Counted from the first letter of the stretch, positions 28,491-39,073 are shown. The stretch is DNA of 64,000 nt from Tritrichomonas musculus (GCA_039105265.1 JAPFFF010000013.1:3348001-3412000), one strand, 5' to 3'. Program-made: numbers and translations. Notes: a model not told the origin generated them from the sequence alone.

Positions 28491-29216
28491 TTATGCTATT
28501 TTATAGCATGATTTATATTTGTTCGCATTTACACTTGGATTAGAGCACAAATCATAAAAGAATTCAGCTTTTGGATTTCCTTGATCTAATGATTTTTTGA
28601 ACAAAATTGAAGCTTGTTTGAAATCCTGCTTGATTTCAAATCCATTGAAAAGACATCTTCCATAGCAATATTGTCCTTCATCGTATCCATTTTCAGCAGA
28701 AAGTCTGAAATAACGAATTGCTTTTGGCAAATTAGTTCTTATTCCTTCTCCTTTTGCAAGACACATTGCATAGCAATATTGAGCTTTTGGATGATTTTTA
28801 TTAGCAGCCATTTTGAAATAATTAAAAGATTTATATTTATTAGGATGATTCATTCCCAATCCACAATAATAAAATATACCAACAGAAAATTGTGCCTCAA
28901 CATTTCCTTTATTTGCAGCTAAAAGAAAATATTGAAATGCTTTTTCGTGATCTTTTTTGTATCTTTTTCCTTCATAAAATTGCAATCCAAGTTCAAAAAT
29001 CTTTTTAGATTCACGTTGGATGCGAGTAAATTCATTACAATGATGATTCATTCTGTTTATTTGTAAGAAATTTTGCTTGAGACTTCCAAAAAATGATCCG
29101 CAAAAAGAGACATCATTAGAATTGTAAGACATGCTTTGATTTAAGCTGGAATTCACATTATTTGGATTCAAAATGAATCCTTTTGGAAAGAATGAATGTG
29201 GACGAATTGATATCAT
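28491..29216 (-). CDS. Sel1-repeat protein
   Basis: A 241-residue protein. Residues 1-70 are non-repetitive; from about 75 on come four Sel1 units (ELGLQFYEGKRYKKDHEKAF, SVGIFYYCGLGM, CYAMCLAKGEGI, CYGRCLFNGFEI). It probably acts as a protein-protein adaptor in the cytosol. The start is the first ATG, and the TCATT initiator plus T26 tract precede it. The Merlin-like element sits about 270 bp upstream, close to its promoter, so expression may be affected. The stop is TAA followed by T. Confidence 0.8.
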   Translation of the reverse strand: MISIRPHSFFPKGFILNPNNVNSSLNQSMSYNSNDVSFCGSFFGSLKQNFLQINRMNHHCNEFTRIQRESKKIFELGLQFYEGKRYKKDHEKAFQYFLLAANKGNVEAQFSVGIFYYCGLGMNHPNKYKSFNYFKMAANKNHPKAQYCYAMCLAKGEGIRTNLPKAIRYFRLSAENGYDEGQYCYGRCLFNGFEIKQDFKQASILFKKSLDQGNPKAEFFYDLCSNPSVNANKYKSCYKIA

Positions 29217-29222
29217 TTTGTA

Positions 29223-29227
<5 letters not shown>

Positions 29228-29253
<26 letters not shown>

Positions 29254-29256
29254 TGA
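29228..29256 (-). promoter_or_regulatory. Initiator TCATT followed by a T26 leader tract
   Basis: On the minus strand TCATT (29256-29252) continues into 26 T, then about 11 nt to the ATG at 29216. The transcript would begin with a long poly-U leader. Confidence 0.5.
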
Positions 29257-29488
29257 TTATTGAATGCTTTGAAATGAATTCAAAATACAGTTTTTTATTT
29301 TCAATGAATTCTGTTATAATTTGAAATAAAATAAGAAAAGAAATCAAATTTGTTTTTGAAAAGAGAGAAAAGAATAAAATATAGGTGACCCTCTGGTTTA
29401 TAATTTGCATTGTAATTATAATTATTTATTGATTAATAATATATAACAAATTTATAAAGCAAACGAAGAAGAAAAAATAATGAGTTTA

Positions 29489-30453
29489 GGATCGATTCTA
29501 AAATAGTTGTACAATTGAATGCTCCATTCAAAAAGTCGATTTTTTCAGAATTTTTTGAATGATTATATTTGTAAAAATAAAAAGTATACAAAAAAATTTT
29601 TTTTCAGAAAAAAATTGAAAGAAGATTATTTTTTCTATTTGCTTCTTCAAAAAAATTTTATACTCAGAAAATATTTGTGAGAAAATATAAGCAACAAAAT
29701 TGCCAAAAAATAGATAATTTACTATTTTTCTGATGCACAAATTCAATTCAGAAAATCGCATAAAATTCGAGCATAAGACGAAATATCTTTACATTTATCA
29801 CTTGTCTTTCCTCAAAATGAAGCTTCTTTTAGCATAAATTTTGATAAGAGCTGCGATGCACAAATTCAATTCAGAAAATCGCATAAAATTCGAGCATAAG
29901 ACGAAATATCTTTACATTTATCACTTGTCTTTCCTCAAAATGAAGCTTCTTTTAGCATAAATTTTGATAAGAGCTGCGATGCACAAATTCAATTCAGAAA
30001 ATCGCATAAAATTCGAGCATAAGACGAAATATCTTTACATTTATCACTTGTCTTTCCTCAAAATGAAGCTTCTTTTAGCATAAATTTTGATAAGAGCTGC
30101 GATGCACAAATTCAATTCAGAAAATCGCATAAAATTCGAACATAAAACGAATCATTTTGGCAATTATTTTATTTATTCAGCACTATATTTTATATTTCTT
30201 TGTTTTTTGCGTTTATAATTTGTTTATTCTAATATTCACAATTTTAATATCTCAAGAGCCAATCGTCCACACTTAATATAAATTACATTATATGTATATA
30301 TATGTTATATAAATATTAAAATTATAAAGAAATTTTATTATTATTATTATTGTTATTAATATTGATGATCAATATTAAAATAATCTTTCATTTTCTAAAC
30401 GAAGATTCTTTAATGATGAAAGAAACGAATTCCATAGGTTTCCTTTATTTTGT
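29489..30453 (+). repeat. Left 965-bp terminal inverted repeat of the Merlin-like element
   Basis: Inverted copy of 33393-34357. It contains three full 123-bp tandem units and a partial fourth, and its inner end covers the last 26 codons of the transposase (30375-30453). Confidence 0.9.
29732..30145. repeat. 123-bp subterminal tandem repeat, left arm
   Basis: Units start with GATGCACAAATTCAATTCAG at 29732, 29855, 29978 and 30101, spacing exactly 123 bp; the fourth is partial. Subterminal repeats of this kind often serve as extra transposase binding sites, which is inference here. Confidence 0.9.
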
Positions 30454-31292
30454 CTTCGCCAAATGAAAGTTAGTATGTGAATTGGACATTTTGCTTTTCC
30501 TTTCTGAGTTGTTGTCATGGTGCATTTCATGCCATTCCAGGTTCCCTCAATAGTATTTGTGTGATCACCATTTTCTGCTACAAAAGTTTCTGAATGATTA
30601 ATTTTGTGATGTGTGAAAACTTCATATTCATAAACAAAATTTATTTCTGTAATAGCCGTATCATAAGATTTCCAGTAGTCTGTAAATATTTGTGAGCCTG
30701 GTTCGACGTAGTTTTCAAGAATATATTTGATCGTATCTGTACTTCTGTCTTCAACAGCAACAGCGAAAAGTTTCCTTTCTGGGGTCCTTTCCACACCTCC
30801 AACAATCCATGTTCCTTCGACGTGGTGCCCTCGATAATACTTCCTTGATCCAAATTTAGACTCGTCAATTTCGACAATGACGTTTTGCCCCCCTATTTTT
30901 CCAATAGTATCTGAAATTTCATCAGCAACTAAATTTTCAAAATATTCATAGTAGTCGCATGCTGATTGGTTGCTAATATTACACATTTCAACGGCACTTG
31001 TAACTGGCATCCTAAGTATCCACAAATAAGCCAGTAATAAAATTTTATTTAATGGTAATTTTGCATTTTCAAAAAATGTGTTTAATAAAACTGAGTAGCT
31101 TTTGTGGCAATTATATCTTGTGCATCTGATTGATTTATTTTTTAAATTCCAATTGTTTAAAATCCCACAATATGGGCATGGAATTTGCATTCTTAAAATA
31201 TCATTTTGAATTAAATATATTTTTGCTTTTTCTTCATCATAAAAGACCTCGTGCATTTCTTCAAATGGAGGAACACCAATTTTGGCTTTCAT
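30375..31292 (-). CDS. Merlin/IS1595-like transposase (ISXO2 domain)
   Basis: The 305-residue protein begins with a zinc ribbon (CPYC at 39-42, CTRYNC at 57-62), then helices, then a DDE core: Asp143 in EIDESKFG, Asp205 in IFTDYWKSY, and Glu249 in NTIEGTWNGMK. RRQN...KNLR ends the protein. This is the arrangement of bacterial IS1595/ISXO2 transposases and eukaryotic Merlin. It would cut and paste the flanking 965-bp arms. ATG 31292 is preceded by TCATT (31303-31299). The frame is open throughout, so it looks functional. Its last codons lie inside the inverted arm. Confidence 0.92.
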   Translation of the reverse strand: MKAKIGVPPFEEMHEVFYDEEKAKIYLIQNDILRMQIPCPYCGILNNWNLKNKSIRCTRYNCHKSYSVLLNTFFENAKLPLNKILLLAYLWILRMPVTSAVEMCNISNQSACDYYEYFENLVADEISDTIGKIGGQNVIVEIDESKFGSRKYYRGHHVEGTWIVGGVERTPERKLFAVAVEDRSTDTIKYILENYVEPGSQIFTDYWKSYDTAITEINFVYEYEVFTHHKINHSETFVAENGDHTNTIEGTWNGMKCTMTTTQKGKAKCPIHILTFIWRRQNKGNLWNSFLSSLKNLRLENERLF

Positions 31293-31298
31293 TTAAAT

Positions 31299-31303
31299 AA
31301 TGA
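31299..31303 (-). promoter_or_regulatory. Initiator-like TCATT of the Merlin-like transposase
   Basis: TCATT lies about 8 nt before ATG 31292, with a run of 20 T just upstream of it. Confidence 0.5.
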
Positions 31304-31320
31304 TATCAAAAAAAAAAAAA

Positions 31321-33392
31321 AAAAAAAACGCTTTAAAAAACATGATTGTTTAATATAAATGAGTTATATGACGTTAGTAAATGGTATTTAAATGTAAAAA
31401 TAAGTTAAAAGACGTTATATTATAATTTTTCTCTTGCATTAAATATTTTTTATATTATTTTCACCTTTATTGACGGATTTTGACATGGAAAAAGTGGTAT
31501 CGGTTTTAAATTAAATAAATTATTTTTTTATAATAAAAATTTGTTAATTGTTTCAAAATATGAATTTTTGTTTCATTTACAGAAATAATTAGTATAATTA
31601 AATTAAGCTGCAAAGTAAAATGTAATTGTAACGATTATTAGTCTCATGTCACTCTTATTTACAGTAAACATGAACAAGATATGCATTGGAATTGAATGAA
31701 AATCTTAGACCTCTTACTGTATCCTTCATTTTCTCTAATACTCCAAAATTCAACAGAAAAGTCTCGTTTCACCTTAAAAAGTAAACTAATTCAAAATGTT
31801 ACTGGTGGTTATAAGCCAATAAAAAACGCAAAGGCAACTTTTACAGCCAAAATAAATTTTCACCACAACCTCTATGTACGAGACTTTCGCAATATTTTAA
31901 TAAATATATTCTAAAAGTAAGTAAAATAATGTTGAGAGGAAAAAATTATATAGATACAGAAAACATTTAAGTTATACGGAAATATAAAAGAAAATAAAAG
32001 ACAAAAAATGGTAGATAAAAGCTCTTCTGCATGCATATAGATGATAAAGTGTAAAAATTACTTTGAATGACAACTTCTAGTGAAAATAGCAGATGAGAAA
32101 AAAATTGATAAATATGAAAGAATTTAAAGGGGATGCCGCACAATGTTTTCTTCAACATGAAATAATAATGATAATAGAAAAGATTGAAAGAGTTAGAAAG
32201 AAAAGAAGAATCGATATCGCAAGAGAAGAAAAAATTTATAGGACTGATGAATCTAATTGTAATTAAATTTAGGAATGTAGTTATTAAAGGAGGAAATCAG
32301 TAAAGCTTTTTAATGTTTATAAAGAGCAGAAATCCAGAATAATAAAGGAAAGTAAGAAGGTTATTTGAAATATATATGCAAATAGCATGTATTCAATACT
32401 CTATTTTTTTTGCATTACGGAACTTTGTGATTGAATGCATATAAATACTATAATTATATACTTATTCTTTTTATGAATATGGAAAATAGGTTTTCTTTCA
32501 GTATAGTCAGGAAGGAATTGCTTGACAATCAGTAAATCCTTTTTGTTAAATTTGCCATTTATACATATTATTTTTACAACATTTTTAGTATATGTCTAAC
32601 GTTTATAATTTGTGTTTCTTTTTTCCTTATAGTATATTTGAAGTTTTTTTGCATCTTATATTGGTTTTCAAACTCAGTAGGACGAACTGTCATTAAGTAG
32701 TTAAGGGGAAAAAAAAATGTTTCAGGTTGTGGTTAGAACAAGATATGAGTGAAAGTTAAAATTCGTTAAAAATTGTATAAAATAAATAGGTTACCTGAGC
32801 AGGTTCAGAAGGTTCTGAGATTGGATTTACAACCTTGTAGCCTGGGCAATCTATTTACTTTATCAATTTTTATTGTAAATTTTTTTAAAATAAGTGAATA
32901 TATATGAGTTTAAATTAGTAATTTGGTTTATTTTGCATATCAATAAATGACACATAATCAATGATGGGTTTCAGTTACGAGTAAGAAACGTTACTCGAAA
33001 AATTTCTTTACTCAAGTTTAAATCGAACTCGGATATACTCAAGTGTATTATTTCATTCAACCATGCTTAAAGAATTCAATTTTTATTGATGGATTACACC
33101 CTTGATTTTTTCCAATTCAAAAAGTTGATAATATAAAAAGTTAGATTATTAAGGGCATCCGTCCCAAAAATGTTATAAACTTGTCAATATTGAATAAACT
33201 CATAGAATACATCTTTCAATACTTCCAAATTTTTTTAATATTTTTTTAATATATCATCAATCTATAAATAATAGACATTTTATTTTCTCCAAAATATAAT
33301 TTATTCTTCAACTTTTTTTACTCCAAAAAAGATTAAAATATTTGAGAAATCTCATTGAATTCTGATCATTGAATTGGACGTACGCCCTTAAA
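31321..33392. other. Non-coding interior of the Merlin-like element
   Basis: About 2.1 kb inside the transposon without a convincing gene. The longest ATG frame is 72 codons (31696-31914, plus strand; MKILDLLLYPSFSL...), not recognised. CAAAAAGTTGATAATATAA lies near 33118. Internal cargo or filler DNA captured by the element is possible. Confidence 0.5.
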
Positions 33393-34357
33393 ACAAAATA
33401 AAGGAAACCTATGGAATTCGTTTCTTTCATCATTAAAGAATCTTCGTTTAGAAAATGAAAGATTATTTTAATATTGATCATCAATATTAATAACAATAAT
33501 AATAATAATAAAATTTCTTTATAATTTTAATATTTATATAACATATATATACATATAATGTAATTTATATTAAGTGTGGACGATTGGCTCTTGAGATATT
33601 AAAATTGTGAATATTAGAATAAACAAATTATAAACGCAAAAAACAAAGAAATATAAAATATAGTGCTGAATAAATAAAATAATTGCCAAAATGATTCGTT
33701 TTATGTTCGAATTTTATGCGATTTTCTGAATTGAATTTGTGCATCGCAGCTCTTATCAAAATTTATGCTAAAAGAAGCTTCATTTTGAGGAAAGACAAGT
33801 GATAAATGTAAAGATATTTCGTCTTATGCTCGAATTTTATGCGATTTTCTGAATTGAATTTGTGCATCGCAGCTCTTATCAAAATTTATGCTAAAAGAAG
33901 CTTCATTTTGAGGAAAGACAAGTGATAAATGTAAAGATATTTCGTCTTATGCTCGAATTTTATGCGATTTTCTGAATTGAATTTGTGCATCGCAGCTCTT
34001 ATCAAAATTTATGCTAAAAGAAGCTTCATTTTGAGGAAAGACAAGTGATAAATGTAAAGATATTTCGTCTTATGCTCGAATTTTATGCGATTTTCTGAAT
34101 TGAATTTGTGCATCAGAAAAATAGTAAATTATCTATTTTTTGGCAATTTTGTTGCTTATATTTTCTCACAAATATTTTCTGAGTATAAAATTTTTTTGAA
34201 GAAGCAAATAGAAAAAATAATCTTCTTTCAATTTTTTTCTGAAAAAAAATTTTTTTGTATACTTTTTATTTTTACAAATATAATCATTCAAAAAATTCTG
34301 AAAAAATCGACTTTTTGAATGGAGCATTCAATTGTACAACTATTTTAGAATCGATCC
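33393..34357 (-). repeat. Right 965-bp terminal inverted repeat of the Merlin-like element
   Basis: Inverted copy of 29489-30453. Its inner end carries a second, orphan copy of the transposase C-terminal codons; an identical 77-codon antisense ORF occurs in both arms, showing sequence identity over that stretch. Confidence 0.9.
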
Positions 34358-34365
34358 TGAGTTTA

Positions 34366-35080
34366 TTATAATTAGAATGATTATGTCATATGAGTTTATT
34401 TTCCAAAAAATAATTAAACAATTTCAATTTGTAAATCAGTTTGATAATACACTGCTTGACTTTAATAATATTTGTTACTCTCTTTTCTTATAGATTATTA
34501 AATGACTATCTAATTTGTAATTAAATGACTGTCTAATTATAAAAAAAATTCCAAATAAAAATTATCTTTATACTCTATGAAATATAGTGAATATTTTTTG
34601 TTTTATATGCCTAATTAAATTTACCAATTACTGGGCGTTTTTTTAATGCCATTGTGAGAGAAATTATAGTTTAATATTATTAAATATTGTCACAATTTTA
34701 ATGTCAATTCAATATATTCTGAGAAAAAAAAAAAACCCTTATAAACTTTTTAAATAAAATCAATCAACTTTTTATTGAATTTTTTCAAATATTATATAAA
34801 ATGTTTAGAAAAAAATTATTTACAAACTATAAATATATTGATTTATCTAAGAATTAATTTATAAAATATATTGAATATATATCAAAATATTAAAAATAAA
34901 TAATGAAATAGAATTTTAGAAAAGATTTATGACCTACCTTTAAAATTATAATTTTTAGGGCATTTCTATGTTATATATTCTAAAAAATACTTTGAAAATT
35001 TTAAAATTTTAATGTTTTGATCATTGTTGATAAAAAAGGTACTTTTTTTCTAAGGCCATTTATAATTTCAATAATATAAA
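34366..35080. other. Upstream region of the kinase-Sel1 gene
   Basis: AT-rich. TCAAT lies about 10 nt before the ATG at 35081 in place of the usual TCATT. ACTTTTT words occur near 34746, 34768 and 35041. No gene seen. Confidence 0.45.
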
Positions 35081-36925
35081 ATGGAAAGAATTTTTGCGTA
35101 TGATCTCAACCGACTCCAAGTTCTTGACAAAATTGGTGAAGGTCAATTTGGTGAAGTTTATAAAGTCAAAGAAAAGGCGACAGGTATGATCTATGCTGCC
35201 AAAATATCAATTAATTTTTTTGAAGGCGATGATATTGTAACAAATATAGATGAAATTAGAAACATCGTGCGAGAAGTTAATATCATTTCGAATTTAAACC
35301 ATCCATCAATTGTAAAATTTATTGGATTTAATCCTAAAGACTTTCAAGAAGATCCAAGGCCTGTTATAATTACTGAATATATACCAAATGGATCATTAAG
35401 AGACCTTATTGAATCAGAACGTAGTAAAATATCGGATATCAAATGGAATGATACTCAAAAGCTCATTATGTTATACGGTATAGCCTCAGCAATGTCATAT
35501 TTACATTCCCATAAAATTCTTCATCGTGATTTAAAGCCTGAAAACATACTAATAGATGAAAATTATTATCCCAAAATTGCAGATTTTGGTCTTTCGAAAA
35601 TCTATCACCAAAACAAAGAGAGTATTACAAATGAATCAGCCGTTAACTTCAAAGGGACCCTACTTTATTCTTCTCCTGAAGTAGTCTTTGAATGTGATTA
35701 TTCAACATCTGCTGATGTTTATTCATTTTCAATAATAGCCTATGAAATAATGACCAGTGAAAGTCCCTTTGGCGAGCTAAATGCGTGGAGTCTTGTAAAA
35801 AAGTTAGGAAAGCAAGAAAGACCAATTTTTGATAAACCTATCAAAAAGTCGTATCGTTCACTCATTGAAAAGTGTTGGTCACAGGACAAATTTAGCCGAC
35901 CAACCTTTGATGAAATTGTTCATGAACTTCGGAGCAATCGTGATTTCATCACTGACACCGTTGATGAGAAAGAGTTCCAAAATTATGTTGATTTTGTTGA
36001 TGAATTTGACGTTACATTTGGTACAGAAAAAGTTCTTTCAATTGATGAATACCTTGAAAGAAAGAAACTTTTTGAGAACTTTACAAAATACTATTATGGG
36101 AATGGTGTCTCAGTTGACAAGAAGAAAGCAGCTGAATACTGTAAGATGGCCGCCGATAAAGGCTCAATTAGCGCCATGAAAAACTACGGAAACATGCTTT
36201 ACAACGGCGATGCAATTGCAGCTAACAAAATTGAGAGTGTACGTTATTTTAAAATGGCGGCAGATTGTGGTGACACTTCATCGATGAAGATGTGTGTCAT
36301 GCTTCTTTACAATGGTGGAGAAGGCATAAAAAGTGACAAAAAAGAAGCCGCCAAATACTGCAAAATGTTAGCTGACAAAGGTGATGTGACAGCAATGCAC
36401 AACTACGCGGGAATGCTCTACAACGGTGACGGTGTTTCTGTCGATAAAAGTGGCAGCGCTGTCTACTTCAGGATGGCGGCCGATTCTGGCGACGTTGAGT
36501 CAATGCGCACGTACGGAAACATGCTCAAAGCTGGCGATGGCGTAAAAAGTGACAAAAAAGAAGCGGCCCGATATCTGAAGATGGCGGCCGATAGAGGCGA
36601 CCCTGTCGCAATGAACAGTTACGCGGGGATGCTCTTTATGGGTGTTGGGGTGCCACAAAACAAGGAGGAGGGAATCCGTTATTGCAAGATGGCTGCCGAT
36701 AATGGACATTTGACCTCAATGGTCAATTATGCAGCTTTGTTGGAGGCCGGAGACGGCGTTGCTGAGGACAAGAAGGAAGCAGCAAGATTGTACAAATTGG
36801 CGGCCGATAGAGGACACGTGGGCGCAATGGACAAGTACGCAGTGATGCTCTACAATGGAATTGGCGTCGCTGCAGACAAGAAAGAAGCACTAAAATACCA
36901 CAACTTGGCTGTTTCCAAAAAATAA
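35081..36925 (+). CDS. TKL-like protein kinase with C-terminal Sel1 repeats
   Basis: The 614-residue protein has a complete kinase domain (about 11-285): glycine loop IGEGQFGEV (18-26), Lys41 in [13 protein letters not shown] with Asp150, DFG with Asp168, SSPE near 200, and the C-lobe ERPIF...CWSQDKFSRPTFDEI typical of TKL/TK-like kinases. Residues about 335-614 form seven to eight Sel1 repeats (YNGDGV..DK.EA..Y.KMAADKGD). Kinase-Sel1 fusions are a known expanded family in amoebae and trichomonads and presumably recruit signalling partners. All catalytic residues are present, so it should be active. It converges with the Vps4-like gene, only 86 bp apart. The stop reads TAAA. Confidence 0.93.
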   Translation: MERIFAYDLNRLQVLDKIGEGQFGEVYKVKEKATGMIYAAKISINFFEGDDIVTNIDEIRNIVREVNIISNLNHPSIVKFIGFNPKDFQEDPRPVIITEYIPNGSLRDLIESERSKISDIKWNDTQKLIMLYGIASAMSYLHSHKILHRDLKPENILIDENYYPKIADFGLSKIYHQNKESITNESAVNFKGTLLYSSPEVVFECDYSTSADVYSFSIIAYEIMTSESPFGELNAWSLVKKLGKQERPIFDKPIKKSYRSLIEKCWSQDKFSRPTFDEIVHELRSNRDFITDTVDEKEFQNYVDFVDEFDVTFGTEKVLSIDEYLERKKLFENFTKYYYGNGVSVDKKKAAEYCKMAADKGSISAMKNYGNMLYNGDAIAANKIESVRYFKMAADCGDTSSMKMCVMLLYNGGEGIKSDKKEAAKYCKMLADKGDVTAMHNYAGMLYNGDGVSVDKSGSAVYFRMAADSGDVESMRTYGNMLKAGDGVKSDKKEAARYLKMAADRGDPVAMNSYAGMLFMGVGVPQNKEEGIRYCKMAADNGHLTSMVNYAALLEAGDGVAEDKKEAARLYKLAADRGHVGAMDKYAVMLYNGIGVAADKKEALKYHNLAVSKK

Positions 36926-37011
36926 AAATAAAAAAAAAATTCAGTTTTTGATAAAAATAACGAATATAACCACTTTTATTAAAATATAAGAATAAATATA
37001 TATATATATTT

Positions 37012-38388
37012 TTAAATGCCTTCTTCACCGTATTCTTTTGTCCACTTTTCATACTGAAGCAGGTCAGTCTTGGACACAGACGGCCGAACCTTCGAAACGC
37101 TTTTCTTAAAGTGCCGCAACTCTGCAACAGGGCGCATTATGTCTCCAGCAGGAAGCTCGTCCCACTGACACCTCCTGGCGCCCCAAGTCGACTGTCCGCA
37201 AGCTGCCCAGAGTCCGTCTCTTGTTACTCCGTTCATGTCGACTCCTTTCTTCTGCACGAAGAAGCTAGACTGCTGGAACTCTCTGATTGGCTGCATTAAG
37301 GCGTCGCGCACAAGGATTGATATGTCAGCTCCAGAGAATCCGTCGGTTGTTCTAGCGAGTTCAGAAACGTCTCGATTTGAGAGGGAATGAGCAGCTCCTT
37401 TCAATTTGTTCTCAAAAAGTGATCGGCGGCTCTCAAAATCAGGAAGAGGGACGTAGATTCTCTTCTCAAATCTGCGTCGCATGGCAGGATCGAGAGCCCA
37501 AGGTAAATTCGTCGCTGCAATCAGAATAACTCCGTCGTTCTTGCTCGATACTCCGTCCATTTGGATGAGAAACTCAGTCTTGATTCTTCGGCCACTTTCG
37601 GACTCGTTGTCGCCGTTTCGTGAGCTGACCAACGAGTCAATTTCATCGATGAAAATAACCGCCGGACGGTTTTGACGGGCTGTTTCAAAAAGTGATTTGA
37701 TAAGCTTCTCGCTCTCACCAACCCACTTCGACGTTAGTTCAGCGGTTGAAACGGTTAGAAAGGTGAAATTATTGGCCTCACCAGCAACAGCTTTTGCGAG
37801 GAAGGATTTTCCAGTTCCGGGGGGCCCATAGAGAAGTATCCCTTTCCATGGTTGGGTGGGGCCCTGAAAAAGTGACGGAATTTTGATCGGTAGTAAAACT
37901 GCTTCGATGAGAGTTTGTTTGGCCGAGGAAAGACCTGATACGTCCGAAAATTTGATGTTCGGGCGTTCTTGTAAGATTGCTGAATGCATTGATAAGGAGG
38001 ATTCGGCTTGCTGCTGTTGTTGTAGATGATTATTTGGACAATATTGTGGCTTTTGAGTTTTGGGATAATAAATGCTGTTGATATTTTGAACTTTCATTTG
38101 TGATTTAACATTGTTGAGTCGGGTTGGACTTGGCTTGCTATTATTATTTATTAGGTATGATTGTAGTTCTTGAATCCTGATACTTGCACGGCTTATTAGT
38201 TCTTGAGCTGACTTTTTTTCTGTTTCTGTTAATGTTCCTTGAAGAGCAGAACGAGAACTTGAGATGGCTAACGAATAACTGGAGATTGCTAATTGAAGAT
38301 TTTGGAATTGTTCTGCTGTTGATGCTGATTTAAGATAATTGATTGCTTCATAATATTTCTTTCGTCCTGAATATATTCTATTATTCAT
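37012..38388 (-). CDS. VPS4: Vps4-like AAA ATPase (ESCRT-III disassembly)
   Basis: The 458-residue protein has an N-terminal MIT-like helical region (about 8-80), a Gln-rich linker, and one AAA domain: Walker A GPPGTGKS (188-195), Walker B VIFIDEID with Glu249, and the second region of homology AATNLPWALDPAMRRRFEKR. The C-terminus YEKWTKEYGEEG is the characteristic Vps4 end helix. Vps4 hexamers pull apart ESCRT-III during endosomal sorting, abscission and membrane repair. Length and order match the family. ATG 38388 is preceded by TCATT and a T9 tract. The stop reads TAAA. Confidence 0.92.
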   Translation of the reverse strand: MNNRIYSGRKKYYEAINYLKSASTAEQFQNLQLAISSYSLAISSSRSALQGTLTETEKKSAQELISRASIRIQELQSYLINNNSKPSPTRLNNVKSQMKVQNINSIYYPKTQKPQYCPNNHLQQQQQAESSLSMHSAILQERPNIKFSDVSGLSSAKQTLIEAVLLPIKIPSLFQGPTQPWKGILLYGPPGTGKSFLAKAVAGEANNFTFLTVSTAELTSKWVGESEKLIKSLFETARQNRPAVIFIDEIDSLVSSRNGDNESESGRRIKTEFLIQMDGVSSKNDGVILIAATNLPWALDPAMRRRFEKRIYVPLPDFESRRSLFENKLKGAAHSLSNRDVSELARTTDGFSGADISILVRDALMQPIREFQQSSFFVQKKGVDMNGVTRDGLWAACGQSTWGARRCQWDELPAGDIMRPVAELRHFKKSVSKVRPSVSKTDLLQYEKWTKEYGEEGI

Positions 38389-38393
38389 GAACT

Positions 38394-38405
38394 AAAAAAA
38401 AATGA
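38394..38405 (-). promoter_or_regulatory. Initiator TCATT plus T9 leader (Vps4-like gene)
   Basis: TCATT at 38405-38401 (minus strand) is followed by a T run and reaches the ATG at 38388 after about 13 nt. Confidence 0.5.
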
Positions 38406-39073
38406 TTTAAAACACATCAAAAAAATTTGAATGTGGAAATTTTCTTTCCATCTTTTTTAAGAAATTGAATGATAAATTTCCAACTTTCCATTTCACATTT
38501 ATTTTTAAATTCTTTAATAATATTAATTGTAAAATGTATTTATTTTTTATTTTTTTAATTTAAATATAAATATTTTAATATTAATCAAATATATAATAAT
38601 TAATTATAAAAAACAATATTGTATCAATATGTATATGTTTATTTTAATTCTATATTTTTGAATAGATTCTTTTGAAAAAGCTGTAAAAATTCATATAATC
38701 GTTTTTACAAAAATTATTCATATTTTTTGCAATAAAACTATCATATTTATAATAATTTAAGAGTTGAATTTTTTTTTTCCCCAAAAAGTTATTTTCAATA
38801 CAAATATTGTATATGTTATCATTTAGTTAGAAAAAATATCTTTTTCTTGAAAAGTATAATAAATTTTACCTTGAATAATTATAGTAAATTTTTATATTCT
38901 CAATCTTCATAACAATACCTATGTTAACTAGGATATATATTTATTATCATCTTGATTTATTAAATATCAGAAAATTTAATCATCAATTTATTCAGAATCT
39001 TTTTGATTTATTATATATCCTGAATAATTTTAACTTTTATTTTTTAAAAAAACTGTTTCTATATTATTATTAT
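38406..39073. other. AT-rich intergenic region
   Basis: No supported gene. CCCCAAAAAGTTATTT lies near 38780. Confidence 0.5.

Larger units (their letters stand above)
29481..34365 (-). mobile_element. Merlin-like (IS1595/ISXO2-related) DNA transposon with 965-bp inverted arms
   Basis: The element runs 29489-34357 (4869 bp) and is flanked by the 8-bp direct repeat TGAGTTTA at 29481-29488 and 34358-34365; 8-bp duplications are the Merlin hallmark. Ends are GGATCGATTCTAAAATAG and its reverse complement. Left arm 29489-30453 and right arm 33393-34357 are both 965 bp and wherever I compared them identical, suggesting recent insertion or gene conversion. A single transposase lies next to the left arm; about 2.1 kb of unexplained non-coding DNA lies between it and the right arm. 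Confidence 0.9.

Noticed and set aside
29732-30145. 123-bp repeats considered as a CRISPR-like array
   Set aside because: Contiguous tandem repeats without spacers, inside a eukaryotic transposon arm.
29481-34365. Polinton-like interpretation (6-bp GAGTTT flanks, ends starting AG)
   Set aside because: No polymerase, integrase or capsid genes, and the flanks extend to a perfect 8-bp duplication with an IS1595-type transposase inside.
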